A stretch of DNA of 64,000 bases from Algorimicrobium echini (GCF_900115185.1 NZ_FOVN01000008.1:18501-82500), one strand, 5' to 3'. Positions 9,506 through 20,296 are shown, counted from the first letter of the stretch. Translations and numbers: made by a program. Notes: generated by a model from the sequence alone, not told the origin.

Positions 9506-11203
9506 TTAAAAAAGTGCTGACAAACTTAAATGGATTTTTGAATTTGATAGTTTGAAACTCTGATTTTCACTTTTGCCATTTGCATAGTTAAATCGTAATA
9601 ACCCTGCTTTTGTATTCAAACCAAAGCCAAAGCCAAAACTGTATAGTTTTTCTTTTTGGTCTATTATTTTATTTTCAAAGTAAGCAATGTCAATTATGGA
9701 ATGAACATATAAATTAGAACTTAATGAATATCTATATTCTGTGGCCAGTAGACCATAGAAGTTAGCATTTAGACTATTCTCTTCAAAACCTCTTATGGAG
9801 TTTATTCCGCCAAAGCGGCTTAATTCGTTTTCTAAATAGCTATCCGAAAATAAACCAAAGCTGTTGGTTCGTACATAAATGCTGTTCTTGAAATTTAAAT
9901 TAAAAATTTTAAAAGCATTTAAACTATATTGGTATTGTTGGTCTTTATTGGATGCAATTTCTCTATTGCCAATGCCTGTCTCTAGTTGTATGGCAGCATT
10001 TCTTTTAAAAATGGATTGTTCTTTTGAACGGTTGGAAAATCTATAGCCAACCGTGTAAAAGCTAGTTTCGTAATCTTTGATAAATGGATTGAGGTTTTCA
10101 CTGCTCAATAAATTATTGGACTTTGTAGATTTTATACCTACTGAAAATTGATTTTTTGGATTTAATTGGTAGTTAATTCGTGCACTTTGGTCGGCCGTTG
10201 TAAATGAGGAGTCTTTTTTAAATATATTTAATTCCAACTCGGTACCAATTGGTGTATTAAAAAGGTATGGCAAGTTTACATTAACATTAAAAGATTTTTG
10301 GTCACTCTCATCGCTTCTGTATGCTATTGAAAGTGATTCGCCGGAATTTAAATTGTTGGTTAGTTCTAAATTTAAATATCCTGTTAATTCTAATTTGCTA
10401 GTCTCTTCATTTGTGCCAAAACCTAAAAAACCATCAAACGTATTGCTTTTTACTTTCTCTATGTACACATATAAAATAGTAGAGTCTTTGCTGAATAATA
10501 TTTCTGGGTCTTTTATCTGGCTAGCAAAAGGTATTTCTTGCAATAAACTTGTTTGCTCTTTAATTTCTGATAAATTTAATGTCCTGCCTGTTTTAAGCTT
10601 TAAAAAATACGACAGGTAAGATTTGGGGAATTTTTCATAACCTTTAACAACAATTTTATCTACTGAACGCTTCTGTTCAATATTTGAAACTGTTAGCTCT
10701 GCTTTTAAGGTGTGGTGATCGGTTTTTTTTATATTGACAAGTTTTAGGGTAGTAAAGGGTAGTCCCTGATCTGAAACTTTCTTATTAATGAATTGGAGCG
10801 TTTGTTCAATTTCTCTAAATGGTACTGTAAAATATAATTTGCTGCTATGAACTTTTAGTTGTTTTAAAGTTCCTGGGGGAAGTTTTTCCAAATCATAATA
10901 TATGTCTACAGATTTGTAAGGCTTCGCAAGTGTTAAATTACTTTCATAAACAGAATCATTAATTTTTTTTAAACTTTCCCATTTAGCGTCTATATAGCCT
11001 AAATTTGAAATCTTGTATTTGAGTGTGTCAATTTCAAGGCTTAATGAATTGAAGTCAGCGTGTTTTTTTTTATAGCCTATAGAGTCTAATACAAGCGTGT
11101 CTTCTTTAGATTCGTTTTGAATTTTGAGATATAAATTTTGTCCCAGTAAATCAGTAACTGATCCAGAGAGCAAGAGGGCAAATAAAAAAAGAAATCTATA
11201 CAC
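9506..11203 (-). CDS. Omp85-superfamily-like outer-membrane protein with POTRA-type repeats
   Basis: 565 residues with a cleavable signal peptide ending near SVTDLLGQ. Residues ~90-260 look like two POTRA-type units. The C-terminal half is a beta-barrel with the Omp85/D15 signature FGGINSIRGFEENS (~residues 470-483) and ends in SLSALF with a terminal Phe. This resembles short BamA/TamA relatives; the BamA of this phylum is much longer, so this is probably an accessory Omp85 with unknown client proteins. It is a separate unit from the SusC operon; the 120-base gap downstream holds only a weak hairpin. Confidence 0.72.
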   Translation of the reverse strand: MYRFLFLFALLLSGSVTDLLGQNLYLKIQNESKEDTLVLDSIGYKKKHADFNSLSLEIDTLKYKISNLGYIDAKWESLKKINDSVYESNLTLAKPYKSVDIYYDLEKLPPGTLKQLKVHSSKLYFTVPFREIEQTLQFINKKVSDQGLPFTTLKLVNIKKTDHHTLKAELTVSNIEQKRSVDKIVVKGYEKFPKSYLSYFLKLKTGRTLNLSEIKEQTSLLQEIPFASQIKDPEILFSKDSTILYVYIEKVKSNTFDGFLGFGTNEETSKLELTGYLNLELTNNLNSGESLSIAYRSDESDQKSFNVNVNLPYLFNTPIGTELELNIFKKDSSFTTADQSARINYQLNPKNQFSVGIKSTKSNNLLSSENLNPFIKDYETSFYTVGYRFSNRSKEQSIFKRNAAIQLETGIGNREIASNKDQQYQYSLNAFKIFNLNFKNSIYVRTNSFGLFSDSYLENELSRFGGINSIRGFEENSLNANFYGLLATEYRYSLSSNLYVHSIIDIAYFENKIIDQKEKLYSFGFGFGLNTKAGLLRFNYANGKSENQSFKLSNSKIHLSLSALF

Positions 11204-11307
11204 GTTTTTGTAAAAGTGTTTAAAATGTAAAACTAACGCAAAAAGATTCGTTTTGATATAATTTAAAGCGTGATTTTTAATTTGATTTGAAAATTAATGA
11301 ATTAACG

Positions 11308-11338
11308 TTTGAAAAATTAAAATTAATTTCTACCTTTG
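11308..11338 (+). promoter_or_regulatory. Bacteroidota primary-sigma promoter for the ribosomal superoperon
   Basis: -33 box TTTG (11308-11311), exactly 19 bases of spacer, then -7 box TACCTTTG (11331-11338). This matches the Bacteroidota consensus TTTG-N19-TAnnTTTG. The rpsL ATG is 44 bases beyond the -7 box, leaving a short AT-rich leader. It is the best promoter match in the window and heads the str-S10-spc-alpha gene run. Confidence 0.85.
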
Positions 11339-11381
11339 CAGCCCTCAAATGAGAGGTTAAACATAAATTATATAGAAATAT

Positions 11382-11756
11382 ATGCCAACAATTTCACAAT
11401 TAGTACGTAAAGGAAGAGCCAAAATAACCAAGAAGAGTAAATCGGTTGCTTTAGATTCGTGCCCACAAAGACGTGGAGTGTGTACGCGTGTTTATACTAC
11501 TACACCTAAAAAACCAAATTCTGCAATGCGTAAAGTTGCAAGGGTAAGGTTAACAAATGGTAAAGAAGTAAATGCTTACATTCCAGGTGAAGGACACAAT
11601 TTACAAGAACACTCGATAGTATTGGTTAGAGGTGGAAGGGTAAAAGATTTACCAGGAGTTAGATATCACATTGTACGTGGTGCCTTAGACACAGCAGGTG
11701 TGGCAGGTAGAACGCAACGTAGATCTAAGTATGGTGCAAAACGCCCTAAAAAGTAA
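11382..11756 (+). CDS. rpsL: 30S ribosomal protein S12
   Basis: 124 residues, the standard S12 length. The highly conserved [12 protein letters not shown] segment (around residue 40) and the [14 protein letters not shown] loop near residue 90 line the decoding centre, where streptomycin-resistance substitutions arise. Both carry the wild-type lysine. First gene of the str cluster, 23 bases before rpsG. Confidence 0.98.
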   Translation: MPTISQLVRKGRAKITKKSKSVALDSCPQRRGVCTRVYTTTPKKPNSAMRKVARVRLTNGKEVNAYIPGEGHNLQEHSIVLVRGGRVKDLPGVRYHIVRGALDTAGVAGRTQRRSKYGAKRPKK

Positions 11757-11779
11757 TTAAAAAACTTTAAGAAGAAGAC

Positions 11780-12256
11780 ATGAGAAAAAGAGCAGCAAAA
11801 AAGAGACCGCTTTTACCAGATCCACGTTTTAACGATCAGTTAGTAACTCGTTTCGTTAATATGATGATGTGGGATGGTAAAAAGTCAGTAGCTTTTAAAG
11901 TGTTTTACGATGCAATAGATATCGTAGAAGAAAAGAAAACAGATGATGAGAAAACTGCATTAGAAATGTGGAAAGATGCTTTATCTAATGTGATGCCTCA
12001 CGTAGAAGTACGTAGTCGTCGTGTTGGTGGTGCTACATTTCAAATTCCAATGCAAATCCGTCCAGACCGTAAAGTTTCTACTGCAATGAAATGGCTTATA
12101 GGCTATGCACGTAAGAGAAACGAAAAATCAATGGCACAACGTTTAGCTTCAGAAATTTTAGCAGCAGCTAAAGAAGAAGGAGCGGCAGTGAAAAAACGTG
12201 TTGATACCCACAAGATGGCGGAAGCAAATAAAGCATTCTCACACTTTAGATTTTAA
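11780..12256 (+). CDS. rpsG: 30S ribosomal protein S7
   Basis: 158 residues, full length. The N-terminus begins [17 protein letters not shown] and the conserved [11 protein letters not shown] segment (residues ~78-88) is present. It organises the 3' major domain of 16S rRNA and contacts E-site tRNA. It lies in the usual rpsL-rpsG-fusA order with 3 bases before fusA. Confidence 0.98.
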   Translation: MRKRAAKKRPLLPDPRFNDQLVTRFVNMMMWDGKKSVAFKVFYDAIDIVEEKKTDDEKTALEMWKDALSNVMPHVEVRSRRVGGATFQIPMQIRPDRKVSTAMKWLIGYARKRNEKSMAQRLASEILAAAKEEGAAVKKRVDTHKMAEANKAFSHFRF

Positions 12257-12259
12257 GAA

Positions 12260-14386
12260 ATGGCAAGAGATTTAAAATTAACAAGAAATATAGGAATTGC
12301 AGCTCATATTGATGCTGGTAAAACAACAACAACAGAGCGAATTCTATTTTATACGGGTGTTTCACACAAAATTGGAGAGGTTCATGATGGTGCTTCTACA
12401 ATGGACTGGATGGAGCAAGAAGCAGAAAGAGGTATTACAATTACATCTGCTGCAACTACTTGTGACTGGACATTCCCGAAAGAAAACGGTGAGCCAACAG
12501 CAGATGCTCAAGATTACCACTTTAATATTATTGATACGCCTGGTCACGTAGATTTTACCGTAGAGGTAAACCGTTCATTACGTGTTCTTGATGGGTTAGT
12601 ATTCTTATTTAGTGCAGTTGATGGTGTTGAGCCACAATCTGAAACTAACTGGAGATTAGCAGATAACTATAAAGTTCCAAGAATTGGTTTCGTTAATAAA
12701 ATGGACCGTCAAGGATCAGACTTTTTAGGAGTTTGTCAGCAAGTTAAAGATATGTTGAAGTCTAATGCAGTGCCAATTGTTTTAAATATTGGTGAAGAAG
12801 ATGAGTTCAAAGGTATCGTAGATTTGGTTAAAAACAGAGCTATTGTTTGGCATGATGATAATTTCGGATCTACTTTTGATGTGGTGCCTATTCCAGAAAA
12901 CATGCAAGATGAAGTTCGTAAATACCGTGCTTTATTAATTGAGGAAGTAGCTGGCTATGATGAGAACTTATTAGAGAAATTCATGGAAGATGAAGATTCT
13001 ATTACTGAAGAAGAAGTGCATGCTGCACTTAGAGCTGCGGTAATGGATATGGCTATCATTCCTATGATTTGTGGTTCCTCATTCAAAAACAAAGGTGTTC
13101 AATTCTTATTAGATGCTGTTTGTCGTTACTTACCATCTCCAATGGATAGAGAGAGTGTTGTGGGTATTAATCCAGACACAGATAAAGAAGAAAGACGTAA
13201 GCCTAGTGTTAATGAGCCTTTCTCGGCTTTAGCATTTAAAATTGCAACCGATCCTTTCGTAGGTCGTTTAGCATTTTTCCGTGCATATTCTGGGCGTTTA
13301 GATGCTGGATCTTATATTTTGAACAATCGTTCAGGTAAAAAAGAACGTATCTCACGAATTTACCAAATGCATGCTAACAAGCAAAATGCTATCGATTTTA
13401 TTGAAGCAGGAGATATTGGAGCTGCAGTAGGATTTAAAGATATTAAGACTGGTGATACTATGTCTGATGAAAAGCATCCAATTGTTTTAGAATCAATGGA
13501 CTTTCCAGACCCAGTAATTGGTATTGCTGTTGAGCCAAAAACGAAAGCAGATGTTGATAAAATGGGTATGGCTTTAGCTAAATTAGCAGAAGAAGATCCA
13601 ACATTTACAGCAAGAACTGACGAAAATTCAGGACAAACAATTATATCAGGAATGGGTGAGCTTCACCTAGATATTATTGTAGACCGTTTACGTCGTGAGT
13701 TTAAAGTTGAAGTGAATCAAGGTCAGCCACAGGTAGAATACAAAGAAGCTATTACTAGAAAAGCGGAACACAGAGAGGTTTACAAAAAGCAATCTGGTGG
13801 TCGTGGTAAGTTTGCTGATATTGTATTTACATTGGAACCTGCAGAAGAAGGTAAAGTTGGTTTAGAATTCATTTCAGAAATTAAAGGTGGTAACGTTCCT
13901 AAAGAATTTATCCCTTCAATTGAAAAAGGATTTAAAATGGCTATGGTAAATGGGCCATTAGCAGGCTACGAAGTAGATGCCATGAAAGTAACCTTAACGG
14001 ATGGTTCTTATCATGATGTGGATTCGGATCAATTATCTTTCGAATTAGCTGCAAAATTAGGTTTTAAAGCTGCTGCAAAAGCTGCTAAAGCTGTAATAAT
14101 GGAGCCAATCATGAAACTTGAGGTTATTACTCCTGAAGAAAACATGGGTGATATTGTAGGTGATTTAAACCGTCGTCGTGGACAAATGAGTGATATGGGT
14201 GACAGAGCAGGTGCAAAAACTGTAAAAGCTACTGTGCCATTATCTGAAATGTTTGGTTATGTAACCACATTAAGAACATTATCATCAGGACGTGCAACAT
14301 CAACAATGGAATTTTCACATTATGCTGAAACGCCTTCTAATATTTCAGAAGAAGTTATAAAAGCTGCTAAAGGTATTGAATCGTAA
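12260..14386 (+). CDS. fusA: Elongation factor G
   Basis: 708-residue translocation GTPase. G1 is AHIDAGKTT (~residues 15-23), switch I contains RGITITSA, G3 is DTPGHVDF and G4 is NKMDR. The five-domain layout is complete to the C-terminal domain V ([11 protein letters not shown]). It lies in the str operon between rpsG and rpsJ, 11 bases from the latter. tufA does not follow it, unlike in Enterobacteria; the cluster runs directly into the S10 operon. Confidence 0.97.
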   Translation: MARDLKLTRNIGIAAHIDAGKTTTTERILFYTGVSHKIGEVHDGASTMDWMEQEAERGITITSAATTCDWTFPKENGEPTADAQDYHFNIIDTPGHVDFTVEVNRSLRVLDGLVFLFSAVDGVEPQSETNWRLADNYKVPRIGFVNKMDRQGSDFLGVCQQVKDMLKSNAVPIVLNIGEEDEFKGIVDLVKNRAIVWHDDNFGSTFDVVPIPENMQDEVRKYRALLIEEVAGYDENLLEKFMEDEDSITEEEVHAALRAAVMDMAIIPMICGSSFKNKGVQFLLDAVCRYLPSPMDRESVVGINPDTDKEERRKPSVNEPFSALAFKIATDPFVGRLAFFRAYSGRLDAGSYILNNRSGKKERISRIYQMHANKQNAIDFIEAGDIGAAVGFKDIKTGDTMSDEKHPIVLESMDFPDPVIGIAVEPKTKADVDKMGMALAKLAEEDPTFTARTDENSGQTIISGMGELHLDIIVDRLRREFKVEVNQGQPQVEYKEAITRKAEHREVYKKQSGGRGKFADIVFTLEPAEEGKVGLEFISEIKGGNVPKEFIPSIEKGFKMAMVNGPLAGYEVDAMKVTLTDGSYHDVDSDQLSFELAAKLGFKAAAKAAKAVIMEPIMKLEVITPEENMGDIVGDLNRRRGQMSDMGDRAGAKTVKATVPLSEMFGYVTTLRTLSSGRATSTMEFSHYAETPSNISEEVIKAAKGIES

Positions 14387-14397
14387 ATCTTAAGAAA

Positions 14398-14703
14398 ATG
14401 AGTCAAAAAATCAGAATAAAATTAAAGTCTTACGATCATAATTTAGTAGACAAGTCTGCTGAAAAGATTGTAAAAACAGTAAAAAGTACAGGTGCAGTAG
14501 TAACGGGTCCAATTCCATTACCAACTCACAAGAAAATTTTCACTGTACTACGTTCTCCACACGTAAACAAGAAGTCTAGAGAACAATTTCAATTAAGCTC
14601 TTACAAGCGTTTATTGGATATTTACTCGTCATCTTCAAAAACAATTGACGCTCTAATGAAGTTAGAGTTGCCAAGTGGTGTAGAAGTAGAAATCAAAGTT
14701 TAG
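14398..14703 (+). CDS. rpsJ: 30S ribosomal protein S10
   Basis: 101 residues, canonical S10. It starts [15 protein letters not shown] and contains the conserved loop around [10 protein letters not shown]. Also known as a transcription anti-termination partner of NusB. It is followed not by a tight junction to rplC but by a 168-base spacer with several hairpins. Confidence 0.98.
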   Translation: MSQKIRIKLKSYDHNLVDKSAEKIVKTVKSTGAVVTGPIPLPTHKKIFTVLRSPHVNKKSREQFQLSSYKRLLDIYSSSSKTIDALMKLELPSGVEVEIKV

Positions 14704-14718
14704 TTATAAACTTACATG

Positions 14719-14854
14719 TCCTTAACGATTGGTTAAGGAAAAACGGAAAAATACAATTCAAGGCTGAAACGTATTTTTCAGCCTTGAATATTTTACGGGT
14801 GAGTCGCGAATCATCCATAACAAACAAGCAGGACAAATCGCGAGTTGTCCATAA
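14719..14854 (+). promoter_or_regulatory. Multi-hairpin leader between rpsJ and rplC, candidate ribosomal-protein autoregulatory element
   Basis: Three stacked hairpins. 1: perfect 8-bp stem 14719-14726 with 14732-14739, 5-base loop. 2: perfect 12-bp stem 14758-14769 with 14776-14787, 6-base loop. 3: 6-bp stem 14831-14836 with 14845-14850. A 17-base near-direct repeat starting TCGCGA and ending TCCATAA lies at 14804-14820 and 14838-14854. Hairpin 2 is followed by only a weak T-rich stretch, so simple termination is not convincing. The element heads the L3-L4-L23 part of the operon; regulation by a ribosomal protein such as L4 is inference from known S10-operon control in other bacteria. Confidence 0.6.
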
Positions 14855-14871
14855 TATAATAAAGAAAAATT

Positions 14872-15489
14872 ATGTCTGGGTTAATTGGAAAAAAAATCGG
14901 TATGACCAGCATTTTCGATGAAAATGGAAAAAATATTCCATGTACAGTAATCGAAGCTGGACCATGTATCGTTACCCAAGTCAGAACTGAAGAAGTTGAC
15001 GGCTATAATGCTGTACAACTTGGTTTCGATGACGCGACAGAAAAAAGCGCTACAAAAGCTGACATAGGTCACGCTAAAAAAGCAGGAACTTCTGTAAAAC
15101 GCAAAATCGTTGAATTTAAAGGTTTTGATAAGGAGTACAAGTTAGGTGATGCTATTACAGTTGAACATTTTATTGAAGGTGAGTTTGTAGATATTTCTGG
15201 AACTACCAAAGGTAAAGGGTTTCAAGGTGTTGTAAAACGTCATGGTTTTGGTGGTGTAGGTCAAGCTACTCACGGTCAGCATAACCGTTTAAGAGCTCCT
15301 GGTTCTATTGGTGCGGCTTCATATCCTGCAAGAGTTTTTAAAGGAATGAAGATGGCTGGAAGAATGGGAACTGATCAAGTAAAAGTTGAAAATTTAAGAG
15401 TTTTAAAAGTAGTTGCTGAAAAGAACCTACTAGTTGTTAAGGGCTGTGTTCCTGGACATAAAAACGCTTATGTAATTATTAGAAAATAA
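14872..15489 (+). CDS. rplC: 50S ribosomal protein L3
   Basis: 205 residues. Starts [17 protein letters not shown], as in most L3 proteins, and contains the [22 protein letters not shown] loop region (~residues 115-136) that reaches towards the peptidyl-transferase centre and carries the Gln methylated by PrmB in other bacteria. Its TAA overlaps the rplD ATG by one base, suggesting translational coupling. Confidence 0.98.
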   Translation: MSGLIGKKIGMTSIFDENGKNIPCTVIEAGPCIVTQVRTEEVDGYNAVQLGFDDATEKSATKADIGHAKKAGTSVKRKIVEFKGFDKEYKLGDAITVEHFIEGEFVDISGTTKGKGFQGVVKRHGFGGVGQATHGQHNRLRAPGSIGAASYPARVFKGMKMAGRMGTDQVKVENLRVLKVVAEKNLLVVKGCVPGHKNAYVIIRK

Positions 15490-16118
15490 TGAAGGTAGCA
15501 GTTTTAGATTTAAACGGAAAAGACACAGGAAGACAAGTTGACTTGTCTAAAGATGTGTTTGCTATTGAGCCTAATAATCATGCAGTTTATTTGGATGTTA
15601 AACAGTATTTAGCAAACCAAAGACAAGGGACTCATAAAGCAAAAGAGCGTGCAGAAATTTCTGGTAGTACACGTAAGATAAAGAAACAAAAAGGAACTGG
15701 TACTGCCCGAGCAGGTAGTATTAAGTCTGGTGTTTTTAAAGGTGGTGGACGTATGTTCGGACCTAGACCTAGAAACTATAGCTTTAAGTTAAACAAAAAC
15801 GTGAAACGATTAGCTCGTAAATCCGCTTTATCAATTAAAGCAAACGAGAAGTCAATAGTGGTTTTAGAAGACTTCAATTTTGAGTCTCCAAAAACAAAAA
15901 ACTTCACAGCAGTTTTAAAAGCTTTAAACCTAGAAAACAAAAAATCTCTCTTTGTGTTGGGTGCATCAAATAATAATGTATATTTGTCGTCACGCAATTT
16001 AAAAGGCTCTGAAGTTGTAACTAGCTCGGAAATAAGCACTTACAAGATTTTAAATGCAAATCAAGTTGTGCTTTTAGAGAGTTCTTTAGAAGGAATTGTA
16101 ACGAATTTAAGTAAATAA
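15489..16118 (+). CDS. rplD: 50S ribosomal protein L4
   Basis: 209 residues. The globular domain is split by the exit-tunnel loop rich in Lys/Arg/Gly ([15 protein letters not shown] and [11 protein letters not shown], residues ~62-95). In E. coli L4 is the autoregulator of the S10 operon. Here it is the second gene after the hairpin-rich leader at 14719-14854. It shares one base with the rplC stop. Confidence 0.97.
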   Translation: MKVAVLDLNGKDTGRQVDLSKDVFAIEPNNHAVYLDVKQYLANQRQGTHKAKERAEISGSTRKIKKQKGTGTARAGSIKSGVFKGGGRMFGPRPRNYSFKLNKNVKRLARKSALSIKANEKSIVVLEDFNFESPKTKNFTAVLKALNLENKKSLFVLGASNNNVYLSSRNLKGSEVVTSSEISTYKILNANQVVLLESSLEGIVTNLSK

Positions 16119-16125
16119 GAAACAG

Positions 16126-16416
16126 ATGAACATCTTAATTAAACCTATAATCACAGAAAAAGCGACTGCTAATAGCGAGTTAAGAAACTGCTATACTTTC
16201 GCGGTGAATACCAAGGCGAACAAGGTAGAAATCAAAAAAGCGGTGGAAGCTGCTTATGGTGTTTCTGTTGAAAAAGTTCGTACTATAAATGTCCGTCCAG
16301 ATAGAAGTACTAAGTTTACAAAAACTGGTATTCAACATGGTAAAACAAATGCTGTTAAAAAGGCAATTGTACAACTGGCGGAAGGTGAAATGATTGATTT
16401 ATACAGTAACATGTAA
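16126..16416 (+). CDS. rplW: 50S ribosomal protein L23
   Basis: 96 residues, full length. The N-terminal IKPIITEKAT motif typical of L23 and the conserved VRTINV strand are visible. L23 sits at the tunnel exit and docks signal-recognition particle and trigger factor. Usual place between rplD and rplB. Confidence 0.97.
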   Translation: MNILIKPIITEKATANSELRNCYTFAVNTKANKVEIKKAVEAAYGVSVEKVRTINVRPDRSTKFTKTGIQHGKTNAVKKAIVQLAEGEMIDLYSNM

Positions 16417-16432
16417 TTAAAGACAACAAAAA

Positions 16433-17260
16433 ATGTCAGTAAGAAAATTAAAACCAATCACACCAGGACAGCGATTTAGAGTAGTAAATGGGTATGACGC
16501 CATTACTACTGATAAGCCGGAGAAAAGTTTATTAGCTCCGAAAAAAAGGTCTGGTGGTAGAAACAGTCGCGGAAAAATGACCATGCGCTACATTGGTGGT
16601 GGTCATAAAAAAAGGTATCGTATTATTGATTTCAAGCGTAGCAAAACTGGAATTCCAGCAGAAGTTAAGTCTATCGAGTACGATCCAAACAGAACAGCGT
16701 TTATTGCGTTGTTAAATTATCAAGATGGTGAGAAAGCATATATCATTGCTCAAAATGGCTTACAAGTAGGTCAGACTATCGTTTCTGGAGATAGTAATAT
16801 TGCTCCAGAAATCGGTAATGCAATGCCACTTTCTCAAATTCCATTAGGAACTATTATTTCTTGTGTAGAATTACGTCCAGGTCAAGGAGCTGTTATGGCT
16901 AGAAGTGCCGGAACTTTTGCACAGTTAATGGCACGAGGAGATAAATTTGCAACAATTAAGTTACCATCAGGTGAAACACGTTTAGTGTTAGTTACTTGTA
17001 TGGCTACTATAGGAGTTGTATCTAATTCAGATCACCAATTGTTAGTATCTGGTAAAGCAGGTAGAACAAGATGGTTAGGAAGAAGACCTCGTACAAGACC
17101 AGTAGTAATGAATCCTGTCGATCACCCAATGGGTGGTGGTGAAGGTAAGTCTTCAGGTGGTCATCCACGTTCTAGAAATGGTATACCTGCTAAAGGTTAT
17201 AGAACCCGTTCTAAAACAAAAGCGAGTAATAAATATATTGTAGAACGTAGAAAGAAATAA
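16433..17260 (+). CDS. rplB: 50S ribosomal protein L2
   Basis: 275 residues. Contains the RNA-binding region around [13 protein letters not shown] and the C-terminal [13 protein letters not shown] loop with the invariant histidine next to the peptidyl-transferase centre. Spacing to rpsS is 6 bases. Confidence 0.98.
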   Translation: MSVRKLKPITPGQRFRVVNGYDAITTDKPEKSLLAPKKRSGGRNSRGKMTMRYIGGGHKKRYRIIDFKRSKTGIPAEVKSIEYDPNRTAFIALLNYQDGEKAYIIAQNGLQVGQTIVSGDSNIAPEIGNAMPLSQIPLGTIISCVELRPGQGAVMARSAGTFAQLMARGDKFATIKLPSGETRLVLVTCMATIGVVSNSDHQLLVSGKAGRTRWLGRRPRTRPVVMNPVDHPMGGGEGKSSGGHPRSRNGIPAKGYRTRSKTKASNKYIVERRKK

Positions 17261-17266
17261 TAAGTC

Positions 17267-17545
17267 ATGTCAAGATCATTAAAAAAAGGACCTTACGTTC
17301 ATTATAAATTAGAAAAGAAAGTGGCTTCCAATGTGGAGGGTAACAAAAAAACGGTAATCAAGACATGGTCTAGAGCCTCTATGATTACACCAGATTTTGT
17401 TGGTCAAACTATTGCAGTACATAACGGACGTCAGTTTGTTCCTGTTTATGTAACTGAAAACATGGTAGGTCATAAGTTAGGAGAATTTTCACCAACACGA
17501 TCATTTAGAGGTCATGCAGGTGCTAAAAATAAAGGTAAAAAGTAG
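17267..17545 (+). CDS. rpsS: 30S ribosomal protein S19
   Basis: 92 residues. The [11 protein letters not shown] start and the conserved [18 protein letters not shown] segment identify S19, which forms the head complex with S13 and contacts A-site tRNA. Full length, in conserved operon order, 6 bases before rplV. Confidence 0.98.
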   Translation: MSRSLKKGPYVHYKLEKKVASNVEGNKKTVIKTWSRASMITPDFVGQTIAVHNGRQFVPVYVTENMVGHKLGEFSPTRSFRGHAGAKNKGKK

Positions 17546-17551
17546 TAAGCT

Positions 17552-17959
17552 ATGGGAAGTCGTAAAAAACAAATGGCAGACGCTATTAAGGAAGCAAAAA
17601 AGGAAATCGCTTTTGCAAAACTTAATAACTGTCCTACATCACCGAGAAAAATGCGTTTAGTAGCTGATTTAGTAAGAGGCGAACGCGTAGAGAAAGCGCT
17701 TAATATTTTAAAATTTAGCCAAAAAGAAGCATCAGGTCGTTTAGAAACCTTGTTATTGTCTGCAATTGCAAACTGGCAAGCAAAAAACGAAGATGCTAGT
17801 ATTGAAGATGCTGAATTATTTGTTAAGGAGATCCGTGTAGATGGTGGCTCAATGTTAAAGAGATTGCGTCCAGCACCACAAGGTCGTGCACACAGAATTA
17901 GAAAACGTTCAAACCATGTAACTATCGTGGTTGGAGCAAACAATAACATACAAGCTTAA
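17552..17959 (+). CDS. rplV: 50S ribosomal protein L22
   Basis: 135 residues. Conserved [14 protein letters not shown] helix (residues ~30-43) and the long tunnel beta-hairpin ending [17 protein letters not shown]. The macrolide-contacting hairpin appears intact. 6 bases before rpsC. Confidence 0.97.
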   Translation: MGSRKKQMADAIKEAKKEIAFAKLNNCPTSPRKMRLVADLVRGERVEKALNILKFSQKEASGRLETLLLSAIANWQAKNEDASIEDAELFVKEIRVDGGSMLKRLRPAPQGRAHRIRKRSNHVTIVVGANNNIQA

Positions 17960-17965
17960 ATAGAT

Positions 17966-18685
17966 ATGGGACAAAAAACAAATCCAATCGGAAATCGCTT
18001 AGGAATTATCAGAGGATGGGAATCTAACTGGTACGGAGGAAACGATTATGGTGATAAACTTGCCGAAGACGATAAGATCAGAAAGTACGTTCATGCACGT
18101 CTATCTAAAGCTAGTGTTTCACGAGTAATTATTGAGCGTACGCTTAAACTTGTAACCGTTACTATCACAACGGCTCGTCCTGGTATCATTATTGGTAAAG
18201 GCGGTCAAGAGGTAGACAAGTTGAAAGAAGAGCTTAAAAAAATTACTGGTAAAGAAGTTCAAATAAACATATTTGAAATTAAAAGACCGGAACTTGATGC
18301 GTTTTTAGTTGCATCTAGTGTGGCTCGTCAAATAGAAAATCGTATTTCATACAGACGTGCGATTAAGATGGCCATTGCTGCAACTATGAGAATGAATGCT
18401 GAAGGAATCAAAATTCAAATTAGTGGTCGTTTAAACGGAGCTGAAATGGCACGTAGCGAGCATTACAAAGAAGGACGTATTCCTTTATCAACCTTTAGAG
18501 CCGATATTGATTATGCTTTAGTTGAAGCCCATACTACTTATGGTAGATTAGGTGTGAAAGTATGGATCATGAAAGGTGAAGTATATGGTAAAAGAGAACT
18601 TTCTCCGCTTGTAGGATTATCTAAAAAGCAAGGAAAAGGTGGACGTGGTGGAAACAGAGATTCAAAACCTCGTCGTAGAAAGTAA
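17966..18685 (+). CDS. rpsC: 30S ribosomal protein S3
   Basis: 239 residues. [18 protein letters not shown] start, type II KH domain with [14 protein letters not shown] (~residues 72-85), and the C-terminal domain with [12 protein letters not shown]. Forms the mRNA entry helicase with S4 and S5. The C-terminus ends in a basic Gly/Lys/Arg tail (GKGGRGGNR). Confidence 0.98.
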   Translation: MGQKTNPIGNRLGIIRGWESNWYGGNDYGDKLAEDDKIRKYVHARLSKASVSRVIIERTLKLVTVTITTARPGIIIGKGGQEVDKLKEELKKITGKEVQINIFEIKRPELDAFLVASSVARQIENRISYRRAIKMAIAATMRMNAEGIKIQISGRLNGAEMARSEHYKEGRIPLSTFRADIDYALVEAHTTYGRLGVKVWIMKGEVYGKRELSPLVGLSKKQGKGGRGGNRDSKPRRRK

Positions 18686-18705
18686 TCGTTTAAAGAAAAG
18701 AAAGA

Positions 18706-19125
18706 ATGTTACAGCCTAAAAGAACAAAATTTCGTAAGCAACAAAAAGGACGTATGAAAGGTAATGCCGGAAGAGGGCATTTACTATCAAGCGGAACCTT
18801 TGGTATAAAATCATTAGACACAAGCTTTGTTACAGCACGTCAAATAGAAGCAGCACGTATTGCCGCTACACGTTTCATGAAGAGAGAAGGGTCTATCTGG
18901 ATTAAAATATTTCCAGACAAGCCTATTACAAAGAAACCTCTTGAAGTACGTATGGGTAAAGGTAAAGGTGCCGTTGAATATTGGGTAGCTGTAGTTAAGC
19001 CAGGTCGTGTACTTTTTGAAGTCGGTGGTGTACCACTAGATGTTGCAAAAGAAGCATTACGATTGGCAGCACAGAAATTGCCAGTTAAAACTAAATTTAT
19101 AATTGCTAGAGATTACGAAGCATAA
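18706..19125 (+). CDS. rplP: 50S ribosomal protein L16
   Basis: 139 residues. [19 protein letters not shown] start typical of L16, the [19 protein letters not shown] strand near residue 80-98 and the [10 protein letters not shown] helix. Binds between A- and P-site tRNAs. The stop is 13 bases before the rpmC start used here. Confidence 0.97.
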   Translation: MLQPKRTKFRKQQKGRMKGNAGRGHLLSSGTFGIKSLDTSFVTARQIEAARIAATRFMKREGSIWIKIFPDKPITKKPLEVRMGKGKGAVEYWVAVVKPGRVLFEVGGVPLDVAKEALRLAAQKLPVKTKFIIARDYEA

Positions 19126-19138
19126 TTTATTTGATACT

Positions 19139-19330
19139 ATGAAACAATCAGAAATTAAAGAATTATCTGTAGCCGAGTTACAAGAGAAACTTGGTGAGAC
19201 AAAAAAGAGTTATTCAGAAATGAAGATGGCTCATGCAATTTCGCCTCTAGAAAATCCAATTCAGTTGCGCTCCGCAAGAAGAACCGTAGCAAGAATTGCA
19301 ACAGAATTAACAAAAAGAGAATTACAATAA
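19139..19330 (+). CDS. rpmC: 50S ribosomal protein L29
   Basis: 63 residues starting at the ATG at 19139 (MKQSEIKELSVAELQ), which is the family-typical N-terminus. The frame is open 12 codons further upstream, but that extension lies in the rplP coding region and does not resemble L29. Two-helix protein with the conserved NPIQLRSARRTVARI C-terminal helix. Confidence 0.95.
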   Translation: MKQSEIKELSVAELQEKLGETKKSYSEMKMAHAISPLENPIQLRSARRTVARIATELTKRELQ

Positions 19331-19342
19331 TTCTGCAGAAAG

Positions 19343-19600
19343 ATGGAAACAAGAAATTTAAGAAAAGAACGTATAGGAATTGTTACTAGTAATAAAATGC
19401 AGAAATCTATTGTAGTTTCTGAAGTTAAGAAAGTAAAGCACCCTATGTATGGAAAATTCGTGTTAAAAACAAAGAAATATGTTGCACACGATGAAACGAA
19501 CGATTGTAACATTGGAGATACTGTAAAGATCATGGAAACACGACCTATGAGTAAATCCAAATGTTGGAGATTAGTTGAAATAATTGAAAGAGCGAAGTAA
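19343..19600 (+). CDS. rpsQ: 30S ribosomal protein S17
   Basis: 85 residues. OB-fold protein with the [19 protein letters not shown] start and the conserved [12 protein letters not shown] and [17 protein letters not shown] segments. Primary 16S rRNA binder. 2 bases before rplN. Confidence 0.97.
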   Translation: METRNLRKERIGIVTSNKMQKSIVVSEVKKVKHPMYGKFVLKTKKYVAHDETNDCNIGDTVKIMETRPMSKSKCWRLVEIIERAK

Positions 19601-19602
19601 TT

Positions 19603-19971
19603 ATGTTACAGACTGAATCAAGATTAAAAGTAGCTGATAACACCGGAGCGAAAGAGGTTTTAACCATTCGTGTATTAGGTGGTACTAAAAGAAGATACGC
19701 TTCTGTAGGAGACAAAATAGTTGTTTCCGTTAAAGATGCAACACCAAATGGAAGCATTAAAAAAGGTGCTGTTTCTACTGCAGTTGTCGTACGTACTAAG
19801 AAAGAAGTAAGAAGACCAGACGGATCTTATATTAGATTTGATGACAATGCATGTGTATTATTAAACCCAACGGGTGAAATGAGAGGAACACGTGTATTTG
19901 GTCCTGTTGCTAGAGAACTTCGTGATAAACAATTCATGAAAATTGTATCATTGGCACCTGAAGTGCTTTAA
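19603..19971 (+). CDS. rplN: 50S ribosomal protein L14
   Basis: 122 residues, the invariant L14 length. [18 protein letters not shown] start, conserved [18 protein letters not shown] and [13 protein letters not shown]. Forms an intersubunit bridge and is the target of the silencing factor RsfS. The stop overlaps the rplX ATG by one base. Confidence 0.98.
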   Translation: MLQTESRLKVADNTGAKEVLTIRVLGGTKRRYASVGDKIVVSVKDATPNGSIKKGAVSTAVVVRTKKEVRRPDGSYIRFDDNACVLLNPTGEMRGTRVFGPVARELRDKQFMKIVSLAPEVL

Positions 19972-20294
19972 TGAAAAATAAAATGACAAAGCTTAAAATA
20001 AAATCAGGAGATACCGTAAAAGTGAATGCTGGAGATCATAAAGGATCAGAAGGTAAAGTATTAAAGGTATTAATAGATAAGAACAAGGCGATTGTTGAGG
20101 GTGTTAATATGGTTAAAAAGCATATGAAGCCAAGCGCACAAAGCCCTCAAGGAGGAATCGTTGAAAAAGAAGCAGCTATTCATATCTCTAACCTGTCCTT
20201 ATTAACCGCTAAAGGTGAAGAGACACGTGTTGGATATAGAATGGAAGGCGATAAAAAAGTGAGATTTTCTAAAAAATCAAATGAAGTAATATAG
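19971..20294 (+). CDS. rplX: 50S ribosomal protein L24
   Basis: KOW-domain protein, 107 residues from the ATG overlapping the rplN stop ([14 protein letters not shown]) or 103 from the Met at 19983. The first mirrors the one-base overlap of rplC/rplD, the second matches the usual family N-terminus. The KOW core is [20 protein letters not shown]. Assembly initiator of the large subunit. Confidence 0.95.
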   Translation: MKNKMTKLKIKSGDTVKVNAGDHKGSEGKVLKVLIDKNKAIVEGVNMVKKHMKPSAQSPQGGIVEKEAAIHISNLSLLTAKGEETRVGYRMEGDKKVRFSKKSNEVI

Positions 20295-20296
20295 TT

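Noticed and set aside
9487..9512. 9-bp hairpin overlapping the stop of the Omp85-like gene
   Set aside because: On the minus strand the T-run precedes rather than follows the stem, so it is not a terminator, and A/T-only stems of this size arise easily by chance here.
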